Below are positions 1 through 9,192 of a stretch of 64,000 nucleotides of DNA, piece by piece. The DNA comes from Pontiellaceae bacterium B12219. GTDB lineage: Bacteria; Verrucomicrobiota; Kiritimatiellia; Kiritimatiellales; Pontiellaceae. The stretch's first letter is position 1; each line of letters starts with the position of its first letter. A program made the position numbers and the translations under genes. The stretch lies in contig JARNMJ010000022.1 of assembly GCA_029432795.1 (NCBI GenBank), forward strand, positions 1 through 64,000. The letters run 5' to 3'. A model generated the notes under the pieces. That model did no database searches and had not been told where the DNA came from. It saw only the letters and a list, made by a program, of their open reading frames with translations.

Positions 1-92
1 ATCGCTGGGTTGCCAAAGGCAAAGACATCTTGGAAAAAATCAATCGGGCCAGAACGAAGTTAAATAAACCTATTTATGAATCAGGACACTAG
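1..92 (+). mobile_element. 3' tail of an IS630-family-like transposase gene, cut by the window edge
   Basis: One open frame runs from base 3 to a TAG at 90-92 and gives about 29 residues: RWVAKGKDILEKINRAR, then a short lysine-rich stretch ending in ESGH. A tryptophan followed by a D-I-L-x-K-I helix and a terminal S-G-H is the usual end of IS630 transposases. The other two forward frames stop earlier. The catalytic DDE core lies outside the window, so the family call rests on the tail alone. No terminal inverted repeat could be fixed in the 130 bases that follow. Confidence 0.45.
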
Positions 93-223
93 AGTGTGGT
101 TTGTTCTTCATCCAGCAGTTGTTTGCTTACTTAATTAAACCCTTTATTTTCGGGTAAATTTCGCTGAAAAGTATGGGGTTGTATGTTAGCTTGTTTCATT
201 CGCTTAAAAAGGAGCCGTACCCG

Positions 224-1300
224 ATGAATGAAGCCGATAATGAGCCTCTGGAGAACCGTCCCGACAGGAGGATCACTCAAAAGGATATTGCCATCGCATT
301 GAACGTATCACACGTTACGGTTTCATTAGCCTTGCGCAATCATCCCCGGATTTCAGAAGCCATGCGGAAGCGCGTGCAGGAAACCGCGGTGGATATGGGG
401 TATAATCCGGATCCGATGCTTTCCGCCTTATCCAATTATCGGCTGACCGGGAAAAAAAGGCCGTTGCAGGCAGCATTGGCCTGGGTCAATCCCTGGAAGG
501 AACCGGGTAAACTTCGGGAGTATCTGGAATTCGACCTCTATTGGCAGGGGGCCTTTCAGACCGCAAATCAACTGGGATTTCGCCTGGAGGAATTCAGGAT
601 TGCGGAACTTCCGCCGCGCCGTCTAAATGATATTTTTAAAGCCCGCAATATTCGGGGCCTTGTATTGGCTCCTCTGCGGGATCCGGAATTTAACTGGTGC
701 GGGTTCCCCTGGAAAGACTATGCCATCATTCGTCTGGGGCGAACCATTCCGTTTCCTGAGGCGCACTTTATCACGGGGGCCCAGACGACCAATGCAATGC
801 TGGCGTTTGACCAGATTCGCAAAAAAGGGTACGAGCGCATCGGCTATGTGTGTGAGTTCTTTCGCAGCCGGATATCCGGTGTCGGGTTTTCCTGGGCGCA
901 GCGGGGACTTCCTCCGAAAGATCAGCTTCCGCTGCTGGTTTTAAATGAAAATGATAATAATACGATGCAACTGGAACGGCTCGATCAATGGATTCGCAGT
1001 GAAAAACCGGATGCCATTTTTACAGATATTGGAAAACTCCCTTTGATGCTGGAGCATCTGGGCTATCGTGTGCCCTCGGATATCGGCCTCGCCACCGCAA
1101 GTATTCATGACACCCCGATCGATGCGGGCATCGATCAGAATCCCGAAGAAATCGGCTGTGCCGCCATTCGGGCCTTGGTGGCGCTGGTGAATACCAATCA
1201 ATTCGGGATTCCATCCATTCGAAATGAAATTCTGATTGAAGGGCATTGGCAGGATGGATCGATGCTGCCCGACCGTTTCCCAAAGAAAAAAGACCAATAG
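224..1300 (+). CDS. LacI-family transcriptional regulator
   Basis: Cytoplasmic DNA-binding regulator of about 358 residues, the usual LacI length. The helix-turn-helix is at about residues 17-42 (QKDIAIALNVSHVTVSLAL), followed by the hinge and a sugar-binding periplasmic-protein-like core. An upstream in-frame ATG exists at 173, but an AAGGAG box at about 208-214 places the start at 224. The effector domain carries LYWQGA, ARNIRGLVLAPL and HDTPIDAGIDQNP. The same signatures occur in the LacI gene at 57587-58657 and, more weakly, in that at 43040-44068, so these three form a local paralogue group. It is convergent with the GH30 gene, and the target locus is not evident. Ligand unknown, presumably a sugar. 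Confidence 0.93.
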   Translation: MNEADNEPLENRPDRRITQKDIAIALNVSHVTVSLALRNHPRISEAMRKRVQETAVDMGYNPDPMLSALSNYRLTGKKRPLQAALAWVNPWKEPGKLREYLEFDLYWQGAFQTANQLGFRLEEFRIAELPPRRLNDIFKARNIRGLVLAPLRDPEFNWCGFPWKDYAIIRLGRTIPFPEAHFITGAQTTNAMLAFDQIRKKGYERIGYVCEFFRSRISGVGFSWAQRGLPPKDQLPLLVLNENDNNTMQLERLDQWIRSEKPDAIFTDIGKLPLMLEHLGYRVPSDIGLATASIHDTPIDAGIDQNPEEIGCAAIRALVALVNTNQFGIPSIRNEILIEGHWQDGSMLPDRFPKKKDQ

Positions 1301-1414
1301 CATCACCCGGCTGCTCTGCAGCGTTCGGGAGACGCTGTTGATTCGTGATCTGAATGCCGCCGATTTTGATAAAATCCGGCGACTTGCTTTCCGCCTTCAG
1401 GAAAATTGGATCCC

Positions 1415-1438
1415 TGCCGGCCAAACATCCGGCCGGCA
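1415..1438. other. Hairpin between convergent genes
   Basis: An 8-bp perfect stem (TGCCGGCC / GGCCGGCA) encloses an 8-base loop in the 169-base gap between the convergent LacI and GH30 genes. It may act as a bidirectional terminator, but no T-run follows on either strand, so the role is uncertain. Confidence 0.3.
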
Positions 1439-1469
1439 TCATCGTCCTTGAATCAGGGGTGAGTATGGA

Positions 1470-2891
1470 TCAATGCATAATTACCGCGCAAAGTGCCTGT
1501 GCAGGCAGTTCAATCGCATATTTATTTCCAGATGACAGCTCAATATTTCGTGTGATCGGTTGCTCGGCATCGTTCTGGAGAAAGAGAACCAGCCGATCCT
1601 TGTTACGCACGGCAATCGCGTGCACATCTTCCGGCGTGCTAACCGGCAGGCTCTGATCGCCCGGACGAATGTACTGACTGAACAGGGCCATCGGCGCGAA
1701 GTCGGAATTATAGGTTACAGTTCCGGCGTTTCGGTCAATATTGATCAGGCTGTTCTGTTTCCAGCCCCAGGCACTTTCGCTGGATTCGTTCAGCACGATA
1801 TTCCAGTAGCAATAGTTTTCGCAGCCGCCATTCAGCCACATTGCGACTTCACTCAACCGCTTACGCGCCTGCGCCATGGAGTTTCTTCCGTTTTCGCATC
1901 TTCCTTCAGTATGCATCAGCTTGGTGTCGGGGTAGTTTGTGCGAAGCGTTTTCAGGGTTTTTGAACTGCAGTACTGCAGTCCCAGTCCTGCAATCTGATC
2001 GGCGCCCGGCAGCGTCATAAAGGTTTCCGCATCTCTCCGCTTTCCTCGGAAACTGCCGGCCCATAACTCGGTTTTAAGGCGGGCTTTCTTCAGTGCGGGC
2101 TGAATATAGTCAAAGGTCAGTTCGGCCATTTGCTCCGGCTTCATGTCGCACCCCGGATATTTCGGATTCATATCGGTTTCATTCTGAATAATTAGCCGCT
2201 CAATGTTGACTCCATGTTTCGCATAGGCCTGGATATATTTGGTGAAATAAAGGGCATACGCTTCATAGATTTCGGGGTCGTCTTTGAGCACATTCTGCTC
2301 TTTATTTTTGTCGCCCCCATCCATCGATCCGGACTCTTTCATCCAGCCCGGCGGACTCCACGGAGAGGCAAAAATGCGAAGTTCCTCATTTTCAGCCTGT
2401 GCGGCGTTAATAAAGGCCAATACGGTCGGCACATCCCGGTCGACCGAAAAATGTTTCATTTCATAGTCATCCGGTGTTTCGCTATAACTGTACTCAGTCA
2501 GCCCGAAATCTGAAGCCCCGACGGCGGTGCGGCAGAGCGAAAAACCACAGCCTTCAGTGGGGCTGAATAATGCTTCAGCCACCTCTTTTTGTTTGGTCTT
2601 GGGTAGGCTCGCAAAGGCCTCTCCTCCAATCTCGTTAAAGGCTCCGCCAATCCCGCTTAGGTTTGGGTTTATCACGTTCTTTACATCGATGACTATGGTT
2701 TCATTCGAGTCAGCGACCGGGACGATGTTCGGCTTTTTGTGTTGCACGGGATGCGCACTCACACTGGTGCCATCCGCCAATTTGACATAGTTCAATTCAA
2801 TCGGTTGCACTGCGGCGATCGTTGAACATCCGATTAAGCAGCCTGCCGCCACTGCACTTCCCGTCATTAACAGATTATTATTTTTCTTCAT
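1470..2891 (-). CDS. GH30-family glycoside hydrolase, predicted lipoprotein
   Basis: Retaining glycosidase of the GH30 clan A family (glucosylceramidase/beta-glucosidase/beta-xylosidase-like), 473 residues. The N-terminus MKKNNNLL is followed by a hydrophobic stretch and the lipobox L-I-G-C with the lipidated Cys at residue 22, so it is probably membrane-anchored. The barrel shows GIGGAFNEIGG (about 81-91), ASPWSPPGWMK (175-185), the acid/base Glu in IIQNETD (E238) and the nucleophile Glu in MHTEGRC (E329). A short beta-sandwich follows the barrel. A weak AAGG box precedes the ATG. It stands divergent to the interrupted AraC gene, which may have regulated it. Substrate cannot be told from sequence; beta-glucosides, beta-xylosides and beta-fucosides are all known in GH30. 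Confidence 0.93.
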   Translation of the reverse strand: MKKNNNLLMTGSAVAAGCLIGCSTIAAVQPIELNYVKLADGTSVSAHPVQHKKPNIVPVADSNETIVIDVKNVINPNLSGIGGAFNEIGGEAFASLPKTKQKEVAEALFSPTEGCGFSLCRTAVGASDFGLTEYSYSETPDDYEMKHFSVDRDVPTVLAFINAAQAENEELRIFASPWSPPGWMKESGSMDGGDKNKEQNVLKDDPEIYEAYALYFTKYIQAYAKHGVNIERLIIQNETDMNPKYPGCDMKPEQMAELTFDYIQPALKKARLKTELWAGSFRGKRRDAETFMTLPGADQIAGLGLQYCSSKTLKTLRTNYPDTKLMHTEGRCENGRNSMAQARKRLSEVAMWLNGGCENYCYWNIVLNESSESAWGWKQNSLINIDRNAGTVTYNSDFAPMALFSQYIRPGDQSLPVSTPEDVHAIAVRNKDRLVLFLQNDAEQPITRNIELSSGNKYAIELPAQALCAVIMH

Positions 2892-2989
2892 TCCAGCACC
2901 TTTCTTGTTGTGTTTGTGGATCGAATTTATACGACCTATAAAATAATCTGCTCATGATATATCCTGATAAACAGTCGTAAATAGATTGA

Positions 2990-3859
2990 TTGCTCAAATT
3001 TGTTGGACAAAATGCTCAGATGATTTGTGAGAATGCCATTCACCGCAATTTTCAGACGATGCCACGGCGCTTCGATGGGTTACGCCTACACGGTGCAGGT
3101 TATTTTCCTGAGAAAAGTGAATGGGTGGATCGGGCGGGCCCCACGTTCAATTATTCAATCATCCTTTCCGGCCGAGGCACTTTCATTCATAATGGGCAGA
3201 AGCTCGCCATCGAGGCGCCGTGCGTATTCACCCAGTTTCCCGGTGTGCGAGCTACCTACGGACCGCTTCCGGGAACAACCTGGGAAGAGTTTTACCTGAC
3301 TATCCCGCCGGAAAAGCAGGGGGAGCTGCAGGCAAAGGGATTGATGGGAAAAAATAACCATTTATGGTCGATCCAAAATGTTCCGACCGTAATGCGTACT
3401 ATCCGGGCGCTACTGCCCCTGCTGGAAACTCCGGATTAGCGGCCGGGGAAAGCCGACCGCATCGATGCCCGGGCTGAAAATATCATTATGGAAACGCTGC
3501 TGCCCGGCGACGAAAATCCGGATCCCGGATCTGAAGCCGTAGCCGCCTTGGCCCAGGCCATGGCCTCGGCACCGGAAAAAAACTATGATATCAGGGAGAT
3601 CGCAAACGATTTCGGGGTATCCTTTTCCACTTTCCGGCGACGCTGGGGAGAACAGTTTGATGTTCCTCCTGGTCAATACCTTCATAATCTACGCATCGCA
3701 GAATGCTGTCGGTTGATGACTGAAACCGATCTTCCAATCGTTGAAATTGCACAATGTGTCGGTATCGAAGATCCCGCTTATTTTTCTCGTATATTTAAAC
3801 AACGTATTGGAATGACGCCCTCTGCCTATCGCACCATCCATTCGGAGATGAGGCGGTAA
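2990..3859 (+). pseudogene. AraC-family regulator interrupted by an in-frame TAG
   Basis: A single reading frame encodes an N-terminal cupin-like sensing region (about 140 residues) and a C-terminal two-helix AraC DNA-binding domain. It includes YDIREIANDFGVSFSTFRRR and IVEIAQCVGIEDPAYFSRIF. It is broken by a TAG at 3437-3439, between ETPD and RPGKADRIDARAENI. The frame does not change across the stop, so one base substitution explains it. Reading through would give about 280-290 residues, normal for AraC proteins. The start is TTG at 2990 or ATG at 3020. It is divergent to GH30, the classical layout of an AraC activator and its target. It could be a true pseudogene, a suppressed amber codon or a sequencing error. 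A separate C-terminal polypeptide from the ATG at 3488 is possible. Confidence 0.85.
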
Positions 3860-4225
3860 AGAGCTGCTCTGTTCGACGGCTGCCGTTTAACCATCAGGAT
3901 GGAGAGCCGGCGAATAGCGTCGTCGGATCAAGCGGAGATTTTACACTCAATCCACCGCCTTGGGGGCAGGAAATATTCTGTAGCCGTTTTTGAATCAGCG
4001 GTATTTGATTTGTCGTTATTATATTCAATCGTAATAACTTTGCGGTATGAATTTAATTTCTCGCAGAGATGCTGAGAACACAGAGAAAATCTGTAATACG
4101 GCTGAGCGGGGAACAGCTCTGCAGTTTGGTCCGGTATGTTTTGGTAAATGGTATTATACGGAATTAACTCCGTCAGAACTGTCCCGCATCAGTAAACGCA
4201 GCGCGAAGAAAGGTGAATACCTCTG
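3860..4225. other. 366-base gene-poor interval with possible remnants
   Basis: No convincing gene. Two stretches deserve a note. A short forward frame ending at 3993 reads protein-like (PFNHQDGEPANSVV, then GDFTLNPPPWGQEIF) but has no start and overlaps the end of the AraC frame. At 4047-4100 the sequence resembles a degenerate CGCAGAGAYGC / GAGAACACAGAG repeat; the 60-residue frame through it begins MNLISRRDAENTEK, a composition seen in repeat-derived spurious ORFs. Confidence 0.5.
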
Positions 4226-6652
4226 TTAATTAGAGATTTGAATATAGTCTATATTGATCGAGTCTGGGGAGCTGGATTCCGCCCTCAGGGAAATGGTATT
4301 CACGCCGGCATTCAGGAAAATCGAAACAGACAGATTATTCCACGTGTCCCAGTCTCTCGTAGACTTAAAGCTGAGCATCTCGCTTTTTTCGCCATTTGCA
4401 TAGATTGCCATATTCGAGCTGTCGTTATGACCGGCTGCATATCGAATCAAAACAGTATAGGTTCCCATCTCAGGCACATTTACCGCAAAGGTCGTTTTTG
4501 CGGTACCGCTTTTGTAGAATCCGCCCACAAAGCCCGTTCCGGAAAAACCGGTGTGCTGCTTCTCAATTTTTGCTCCGCCGGACAAGTTGGCCTGTTCGGC
4601 TTCATATCGACCTTCGGTCGTCGGGGCAACATAGTCCACTTTCACGACGGCATTGGGATCAACAATTTGCTCGCGTGTATCATAGCGCTTGCCGGGTTCA
4701 AAAATAAGTCCCGGAATCACTTCAAGCAGGTGCTGGTATTCCGCATCGGGGCCGGCCGCACGAATGATGGCCAACGCTTCCTCCGGCCAGTCGGCATTGG
4801 GGATTACATGAAGATCTGAAATCGTGCAGTTGGGTGCTCCCTCCCGCTGGCTCGAAGACGTCGAATAAATGTTGCGGTAGTGGTTGTCGTGTTTCCAACG
4901 CCACTTATTCAGCTCGAAATTATCCTGCCCGGGGGTGATTTCAAACACCAGATTCGATCCCGTATACCAGGCGGTGCCTTCGTCCGGATGATAGACGCCC
5001 TGGAAATGCTCCGTTGCCGCCTTCACATAGTTTCCGCTTGCTTCGGAATCCGGTTGGCTGCCCAGGGTGTAAAACGCGCCGCCGTCGTGCAGCATTTTCA
5101 TGCAGTCATAAACACGGTTGTTGTTAAAGGTGTTATTCCGACAGGTGGTGGTCGGGTTGTCGGGAATCGTAATTTCATCAAAGTTATTCCAGCCCCATCC
5201 GAGACTGACGGCGGAATAGTTGCAGTTCTGGATATGATTTTTACGAATCCTGAGGCCATCGACAAAATAGGCCGTGATCGGTGCATGTCCGTAGAACATC
5301 GTCGTCATATCGTAGAGCACATTATTTTCAATGAGCACATTCCGGCAAACGCCCTCAACATCAGGCGGATAGATGGCATGTTCATGCTCATCGCCTTCAT
5401 AGACATGCTGGGGATGGCCCACCTGAATGGCGGAACCGCCGATGTCGTAGACGAGGTTTCCGATAAATTCGGTGTCGACGACTTCATTGATAAAACCGAT
5501 GCCCTCATTGCCGATGTGCTTGAGGATGTTATCCTCAAACAGAATGGACTCCGCACTGGATACGGTGATGGCGTTGGGCATGGTGTCGTAGGCGCGATAA
5601 GCGGTTGTATGCCAGTTCGGCTCATCAAAGGCCCTGACAAATGTAGCCGCCTGCACGGTGGATTTACCAAACGATCCGTCTACTTCGGGAAGCACCGCTT
5701 CGGTATACGCAAAGGTAAGGCCTTTAAAAATAAGGTTATGAACCCGCTCGGTTTTAGACCGGCCCTGAATCGTAATCAGGCTTCCAAGGGTTGGAGCGTA
5801 AACTTCAGCAGTTTCCATATCCTCACCGGAACGCGGATAGTAATAGAGTGTCTTCTTTTTGGTGTCGAAATAGAACTCACCCGGTTCATCCAGAAATTCA
5901 AAGGCATTCACGACCGCATGATCGCGGTCAGGTGTGTATCGGCCATACTTGATATTCATCGCAATGGCCGCATAGGGCTGCTGAAATTTAAGCACCCGAT
6001 CGCCGGCTTCGGTTGCGATATCCCGAACGCAGATAATGTGTGAGTTGAATTTGGTGTTTTTGCGAACCTCGACGTTCTCCGCATTTTTAAGATCCAGGAT
6101 TTCATTGGAATCAAAAGTCACGCCATCGGCCGTCGACCCGTTCACCCAGGCCCAGTCCGCTTCGCCGGCTTTGACTTCAAAACGGCCCCAGGCTCCTTTC
6201 GCCGCCGCAGCCGTTTCTGCCATGTAGGCCCGCCGGCCATTCACAAACAGGGAGCGCAGCTTTTCTGTATGATCCAGTCGAGCCTGTACGATGTTCCCAT
6301 CATATTTTTTCCAGCCGGTGATCTTTGCGGCTCCGTTGAAAATCGGTTCATGGTCTTTATAGGGCTGATAAATAATCTGGTGGCCGTTCATACCCGAGTC
6401 GGCCGGCGTGAACGTAACGGGTTCCTGAAAGCGGTAGGTTCCTCCGGCAAAATGAACGATGATGTCATCCTCCATGTTCTGATTCACCTGGCGCACCGCA
6501 TTCCGGGCACCTTCCAGCGATTGGAAGGGCTTTTCCTTCGTTCCGGGGTTCCGGTCATTTCCCTGCGGCGAAACATAGAATTCCAGCGGAGCCGCAGTGA
6601 CGCACCCGATCGATAACACGATGGCTAAACTTGCGATATATTTGATCATCAT
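4226..6652 (-). CDS. Secreted right-handed beta-helix glycosidase-like protein (GH141-like) with C-terminal CBM
   Basis: 808-residue exported enzyme-like protein. A hydrophobic leader (MIKYIASLAIVLSIGC) may be a signal peptide or a lipobox. The N-terminal half shows FYVSPQGNDRNPGTKEKPF and HFAGGTYRFQEPVTFTPADSG, then FNGAAKITGWKK. That pattern fits GH141 and related beta-helix enzymes, known for alpha-L-fucosidase or xylanase activity. Parallel beta-helix repeats run through residues 280-600 (ILFEDNILKHIGNEGIG, VLIENNVLYDM). The last 130 residues, from YEAEQANLSGGA to INIDYIQISN, look like a CBM35/CBM6 beta-sandwich. An AGGAG box lies 8 bases before the tandem ATGATG. It is the last gene of the symporter-GH31 operon. 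GH141 is the best guess; the exact family needs an HMM search. Confidence 0.8.
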   Translation of the reverse strand: MMIKYIASLAIVLSIGCVTAAPLEFYVSPQGNDRNPGTKEKPFQSLEGARNAVRQVNQNMEDDIIVHFAGGTYRFQEPVTFTPADSGMNGHQIIYQPYKDHEPIFNGAAKITGWKKYDGNIVQARLDHTEKLRSLFVNGRRAYMAETAAAAKGAWGRFEVKAGEADWAWVNGSTADGVTFDSNEILDLKNAENVEVRKNTKFNSHIICVRDIATEAGDRVLKFQQPYAAIAMNIKYGRYTPDRDHAVVNAFEFLDEPGEFYFDTKKKTLYYYPRSGEDMETAEVYAPTLGSLITIQGRSKTERVHNLIFKGLTFAYTEAVLPEVDGSFGKSTVQAATFVRAFDEPNWHTTAYRAYDTMPNAITVSSAESILFEDNILKHIGNEGIGFINEVVDTEFIGNLVYDIGGSAIQVGHPQHVYEGDEHEHAIYPPDVEGVCRNVLIENNVLYDMTTMFYGHAPITAYFVDGLRIRKNHIQNCNYSAVSLGWGWNNFDEITIPDNPTTTCRNNTFNNNRVYDCMKMLHDGGAFYTLGSQPDSEASGNYVKAATEHFQGVYHPDEGTAWYTGSNLVFEITPGQDNFELNKWRWKHDNHYRNIYSTSSSQREGAPNCTISDLHVIPNADWPEEALAIIRAAGPDAEYQHLLEVIPGLIFEPGKRYDTREQIVDPNAVVKVDYVAPTTEGRYEAEQANLSGGAKIEKQHTGFSGTGFVGGFYKSGTAKTTFAVNVPEMGTYTVLIRYAAGHNDSSNMAIYANGEKSEMLSFKSTRDWDTWNNLSVSIFLNAGVNTISLRAESSSPDSINIDYIQISN

Positions 6653-6688
6653 TTTTAAACTCCTGTTAAAAAGGTTCGTTAAAGGTTT

Positions 6689-6741
6689 GTAGTTCCGCCT
6701 TTAGGCGGTCATTCCGCAGAGCCGCCTAAAGGCGGAACTAC
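6689..6741. repeat. REP-like perfect inverted repeat at the 3' end of the GH31 gene
   Basis: Arms 6689-6708 and 6722-6741 are exact 20-base reverse complements around a 13-base loop. Each arm itself contains a small palindrome (CCGCCT-TT-AGGCGG and CCGCCT-AA-AGGCGG). The distal arm lies inside the GH31 reading frame and encodes its C-terminal residues VVPPLGG; the stop codon falls in the loop. It sits in the 56-base gap before the beta-helix gene. Likely roles are a mobile REP element or an mRNA-stabilising hairpin in the operon. No second copy was seen in the window. Confidence 0.85.
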
Positions 6742-9192
6742 ATACTTTTTTCCACTGTATTCAATTTCAGTTTCTTTCAATCCTTCCACGGTATGGAACG
6801 CTACCTTCAGCGTGCGGGTTGAGACCATGCCCTCAAACGATTCTTCCCGATCAGAAATATTCAACTTCTGCTCGGCTTCATTCCACTTCAATGTCACCCG
6901 TGCGCATTCGCCGTTTTCATACGCATACGTGTCGCCGGCATCTTCATACCAAACGAACGAGGCATCAGCTCCCGTGTAGACATGGATTTTCAGCGGGGCT
7001 TCCGGCAGTTCTCCGGCATATTGCTCAACCGGCCCCATCGGCAGAATGGTTCCAGCCGGAACAAACAGCGGAATCGTTTCCAAAGGAGCCGCCGCCTCAA
7101 TATGCTGGCCGCCTTCGTGTATTTCACCCGTCCAGAAATCGTACCACCCGGAACCTTGCGGAAGATAAACCGGCCGCATTTCCGGAACCCTTTCCAGGGG
7201 TTGGGAATTTTGCTCATAATACATCGGCTGAATCACCGGGCAAACCATCAGACCGGGGCCGAAGAAATACTGATCGGTCAGGTCGAAGGTGTTGGAATCC
7301 GTCGGATATACCAGCGCCACCGGGCGCAATAGCGCCAGGCCGGCATCGGCCACACCGGCCGCCACCGAATAGATGTATGGAAGCATTTGATACCGAAGCC
7401 GGATGAATTTCGCTATTGTATCGTAAAATCGGTTGCCTTCATCGCCAAAGCGCCAGATTTCGCGGGCGGCATCGGTTCCATGCGAGCGGAACATCGGCAG
7501 GAAACAACCGTATTGCAGCCAACGGGTATAAAGCTCCCAATACCCGAGATCGGTGCAACCGTTGTCGTTGGCAATCGGTTCGGTTCCCTCCATCGGTCCG
7601 AGGCCGCGGCATCCGGCATCATAATCGCCCTTCCAGAACCAGCGGTTTTCCGGATCTGAGCCGACAAAGAAGGCCCCTATATCGAGTGTCCAATACGGTT
7701 CGCCGGTCGCGCAGAAATTGACGCCTTCCGGAATGGAGCGTTTGAGTACTTCCCAGGTGGCGCAGATGTCGCCGTTCCAGCTGATGGTTCCGTAGCGGTG
7801 CTGTCCGGCATAGGAAGAGCGTGTGAGGTTTACGACACGCTTTTTATCATTGGCCGCTCGCTGGCCATCATAAATTCCCTGTGAGTGAAACAGCGAATAG
7901 GCATTCGTCTGGCCTTCATCAAGATACCGTTTGGCCTGATCCGTATTTTTGATCAGACGAAGATGCGGCTCCGGTTTAACAGTACCTTCCCAATCGGCTT
8001 CAAAGGGCTCGGTGCAGTCGCACCACCAGGCGTCAACGCCCTTGCTGAAAAGGCCTTCATTCGCCTGATTCCAGTAGATTTTCCGAGCATTGGAATCAAA
8101 TGCGTTGTAGGTGGACTGATTTCCAAGCATCAGACCCTGCTCGCGCAGCTCAATCTGGTTTGGGCAGTCTCCGGACATGATGGGCCAGATGGAGACCATC
8201 AGTTTGACGCCCATGGCGTGGAGTTCATCAATAAATTTTACAGGGTCTGGAAAACGCGCGGGGTCGAACGATTTCTGGCCCCATCCATTGCCGTCCGGCC
8301 ACGACTTCCAGTCGAGCACCAGCACATCGAGCGGGATATTGCGCCGGCGGTATTCCCGTGCAATACCCAGCATTTCTTCCGCGTTCACATACCGTTCTTT
8401 CGACTGCACATAGCCGAAAGCCCAGCGTGGCAGCAGGGGAGGGGTACCGGTGAGGGCATAATAATTTTTTGCGATGGCGGAAGCATTGCCGCCGCCGATA
8501 AAGTAATAGTCGATCTGGTCGACGCACTCTGCCCACCAGTAGCTGCCGTAGGCGTCGTCGTGGAAAACCATGGTCGAGGAGCAGTCCCACATCAGACCGT
8601 AGCCTTTGGAGGAGACCAGACACGGTACCACCATTTTCATGTTCTGCTGATACAGCTGCTGCGATTTGCCTCGTAAATTGCCGTAGCCCTCTTCGTGCGA
8701 GCCGAGCCCGAACAGCGCTTCGTCGTCGGCAAAGGTGAATTCGAGTTTGGCCTCAAACGCATGGCGGTCGAAGATCCGGTCAACCGCTTCGCCCTCGGCG
8801 CGTGCGCCGTCAATATTCTGCCCGGTTGAAACTTCAGCCGAGTGGTCATACACATTGCGGAATACGTCTTTTTTGATCAGCGATTTTCCGCCGCGAGCCG
8901 GTTCCTGCTGCAGCACGTTTCCTGCGGCATCCATAAACCCGATTGCACCGGATTTCTTCGAAACGGACACCTTCAGATCCGAGGTGGAAAGGACCACCGA
9001 ATCGTTTTCTTCTGCAACGGTAAAACCGGAATGCGAAGCCGGTGCTGTTACAATCGCGCTTTCACCCTCCACAAATGCGTCTGCTTCAATATAGGATACC
9101 CGGACCGTTTCTGAGTTCATAAAGGTGATTTTCAGGCGCTTTCCATTCGCCGCAAATACACCGGAAGTTTCATGCTGAACAAAATTAAACAT
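6709..9192 (-). CDS. GH31-family alpha-glycosidase (alpha-xylosidase/alpha-glucosidase-like)
   Basis: Retaining alpha-glycosidase, 827 residues, no signal peptide, so probably cytoplasmic and acting on imported oligosaccharides. The N-terminal beta-sandwich contains FGLGSHEEGYGNLRGK (about 161-176). The barrel shows LDVLVLDWKSWPDG, the catalytic nucleophile Asp392 in DAWWCDCTEP and the probable acid/base Asp475 in SWNGDICATW. A proximal and a distal C-terminal beta-domain follow. The ATG at 9192 overlaps the end of the symporter gene by 8 bases, preceded by GGAGAG; a TTG three bases upstream is less likely. The coupling suggests one mRNA with the symporter. The last residues VVPPLGG are encoded by an inverted repeat, so the native C-terminus was probably altered by insertion of that element. 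Confidence 0.93.
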   Translation of the reverse strand: MFNFVQHETSGVFAANGKRLKITFMNSETVRVSYIEADAFVEGESAIVTAPASHSGFTVAEENDSVVLSTSDLKVSVSKKSGAIGFMDAAGNVLQQEPARGGKSLIKKDVFRNVYDHSAEVSTGQNIDGARAEGEAVDRIFDRHAFEAKLEFTFADDEALFGLGSHEEGYGNLRGKSQQLYQQNMKMVVPCLVSSKGYGLMWDCSSTMVFHDDAYGSYWWAECVDQIDYYFIGGGNASAIAKNYYALTGTPPLLPRWAFGYVQSKERYVNAEEMLGIAREYRRRNIPLDVLVLDWKSWPDGNGWGQKSFDPARFPDPVKFIDELHAMGVKLMVSIWPIMSGDCPNQIELREQGLMLGNQSTYNAFDSNARKIYWNQANEGLFSKGVDAWWCDCTEPFEADWEGTVKPEPHLRLIKNTDQAKRYLDEGQTNAYSLFHSQGIYDGQRAANDKKRVVNLTRSSYAGQHRYGTISWNGDICATWEVLKRSIPEGVNFCATGEPYWTLDIGAFFVGSDPENRWFWKGDYDAGCRGLGPMEGTEPIANDNGCTDLGYWELYTRWLQYGCFLPMFRSHGTDAAREIWRFGDEGNRFYDTIAKFIRLRYQMLPYIYSVAAGVADAGLALLRPVALVYPTDSNTFDLTDQYFFGPGLMVCPVIQPMYYEQNSQPLERVPEMRPVYLPQGSGWYDFWTGEIHEGGQHIEAAAPLETIPLFVPAGTILPMGPVEQYAGELPEAPLKIHVYTGADASFVWYEDAGDTYAYENGECARVTLKWNEAEQKLNISDREESFEGMVSTRTLKVAFHTVEGLKETEIEYSGKKYVVPPLGGSAE

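Noticed and set aside
1236-1451. Forward frame overlapping the LacI 3' end (LIRDLNAADFDKIRRL)
   Set aside because: Mostly inside the LacI gene in another frame; the remaining part is short and lacks initiation signals.
3841-3993. Forward frame with GDFTLNPPPWGQEIF
   Set aside because: Protein-like in places but without a start and overlapping the AraC end; too short to call even as a pseudogene.
4047-4229. 60-residue forward frame MNLISRRDAENTEK
   Set aside because: Runs through a repeat-like sequence, has no ribosome-binding site and no homologue that I recognise.
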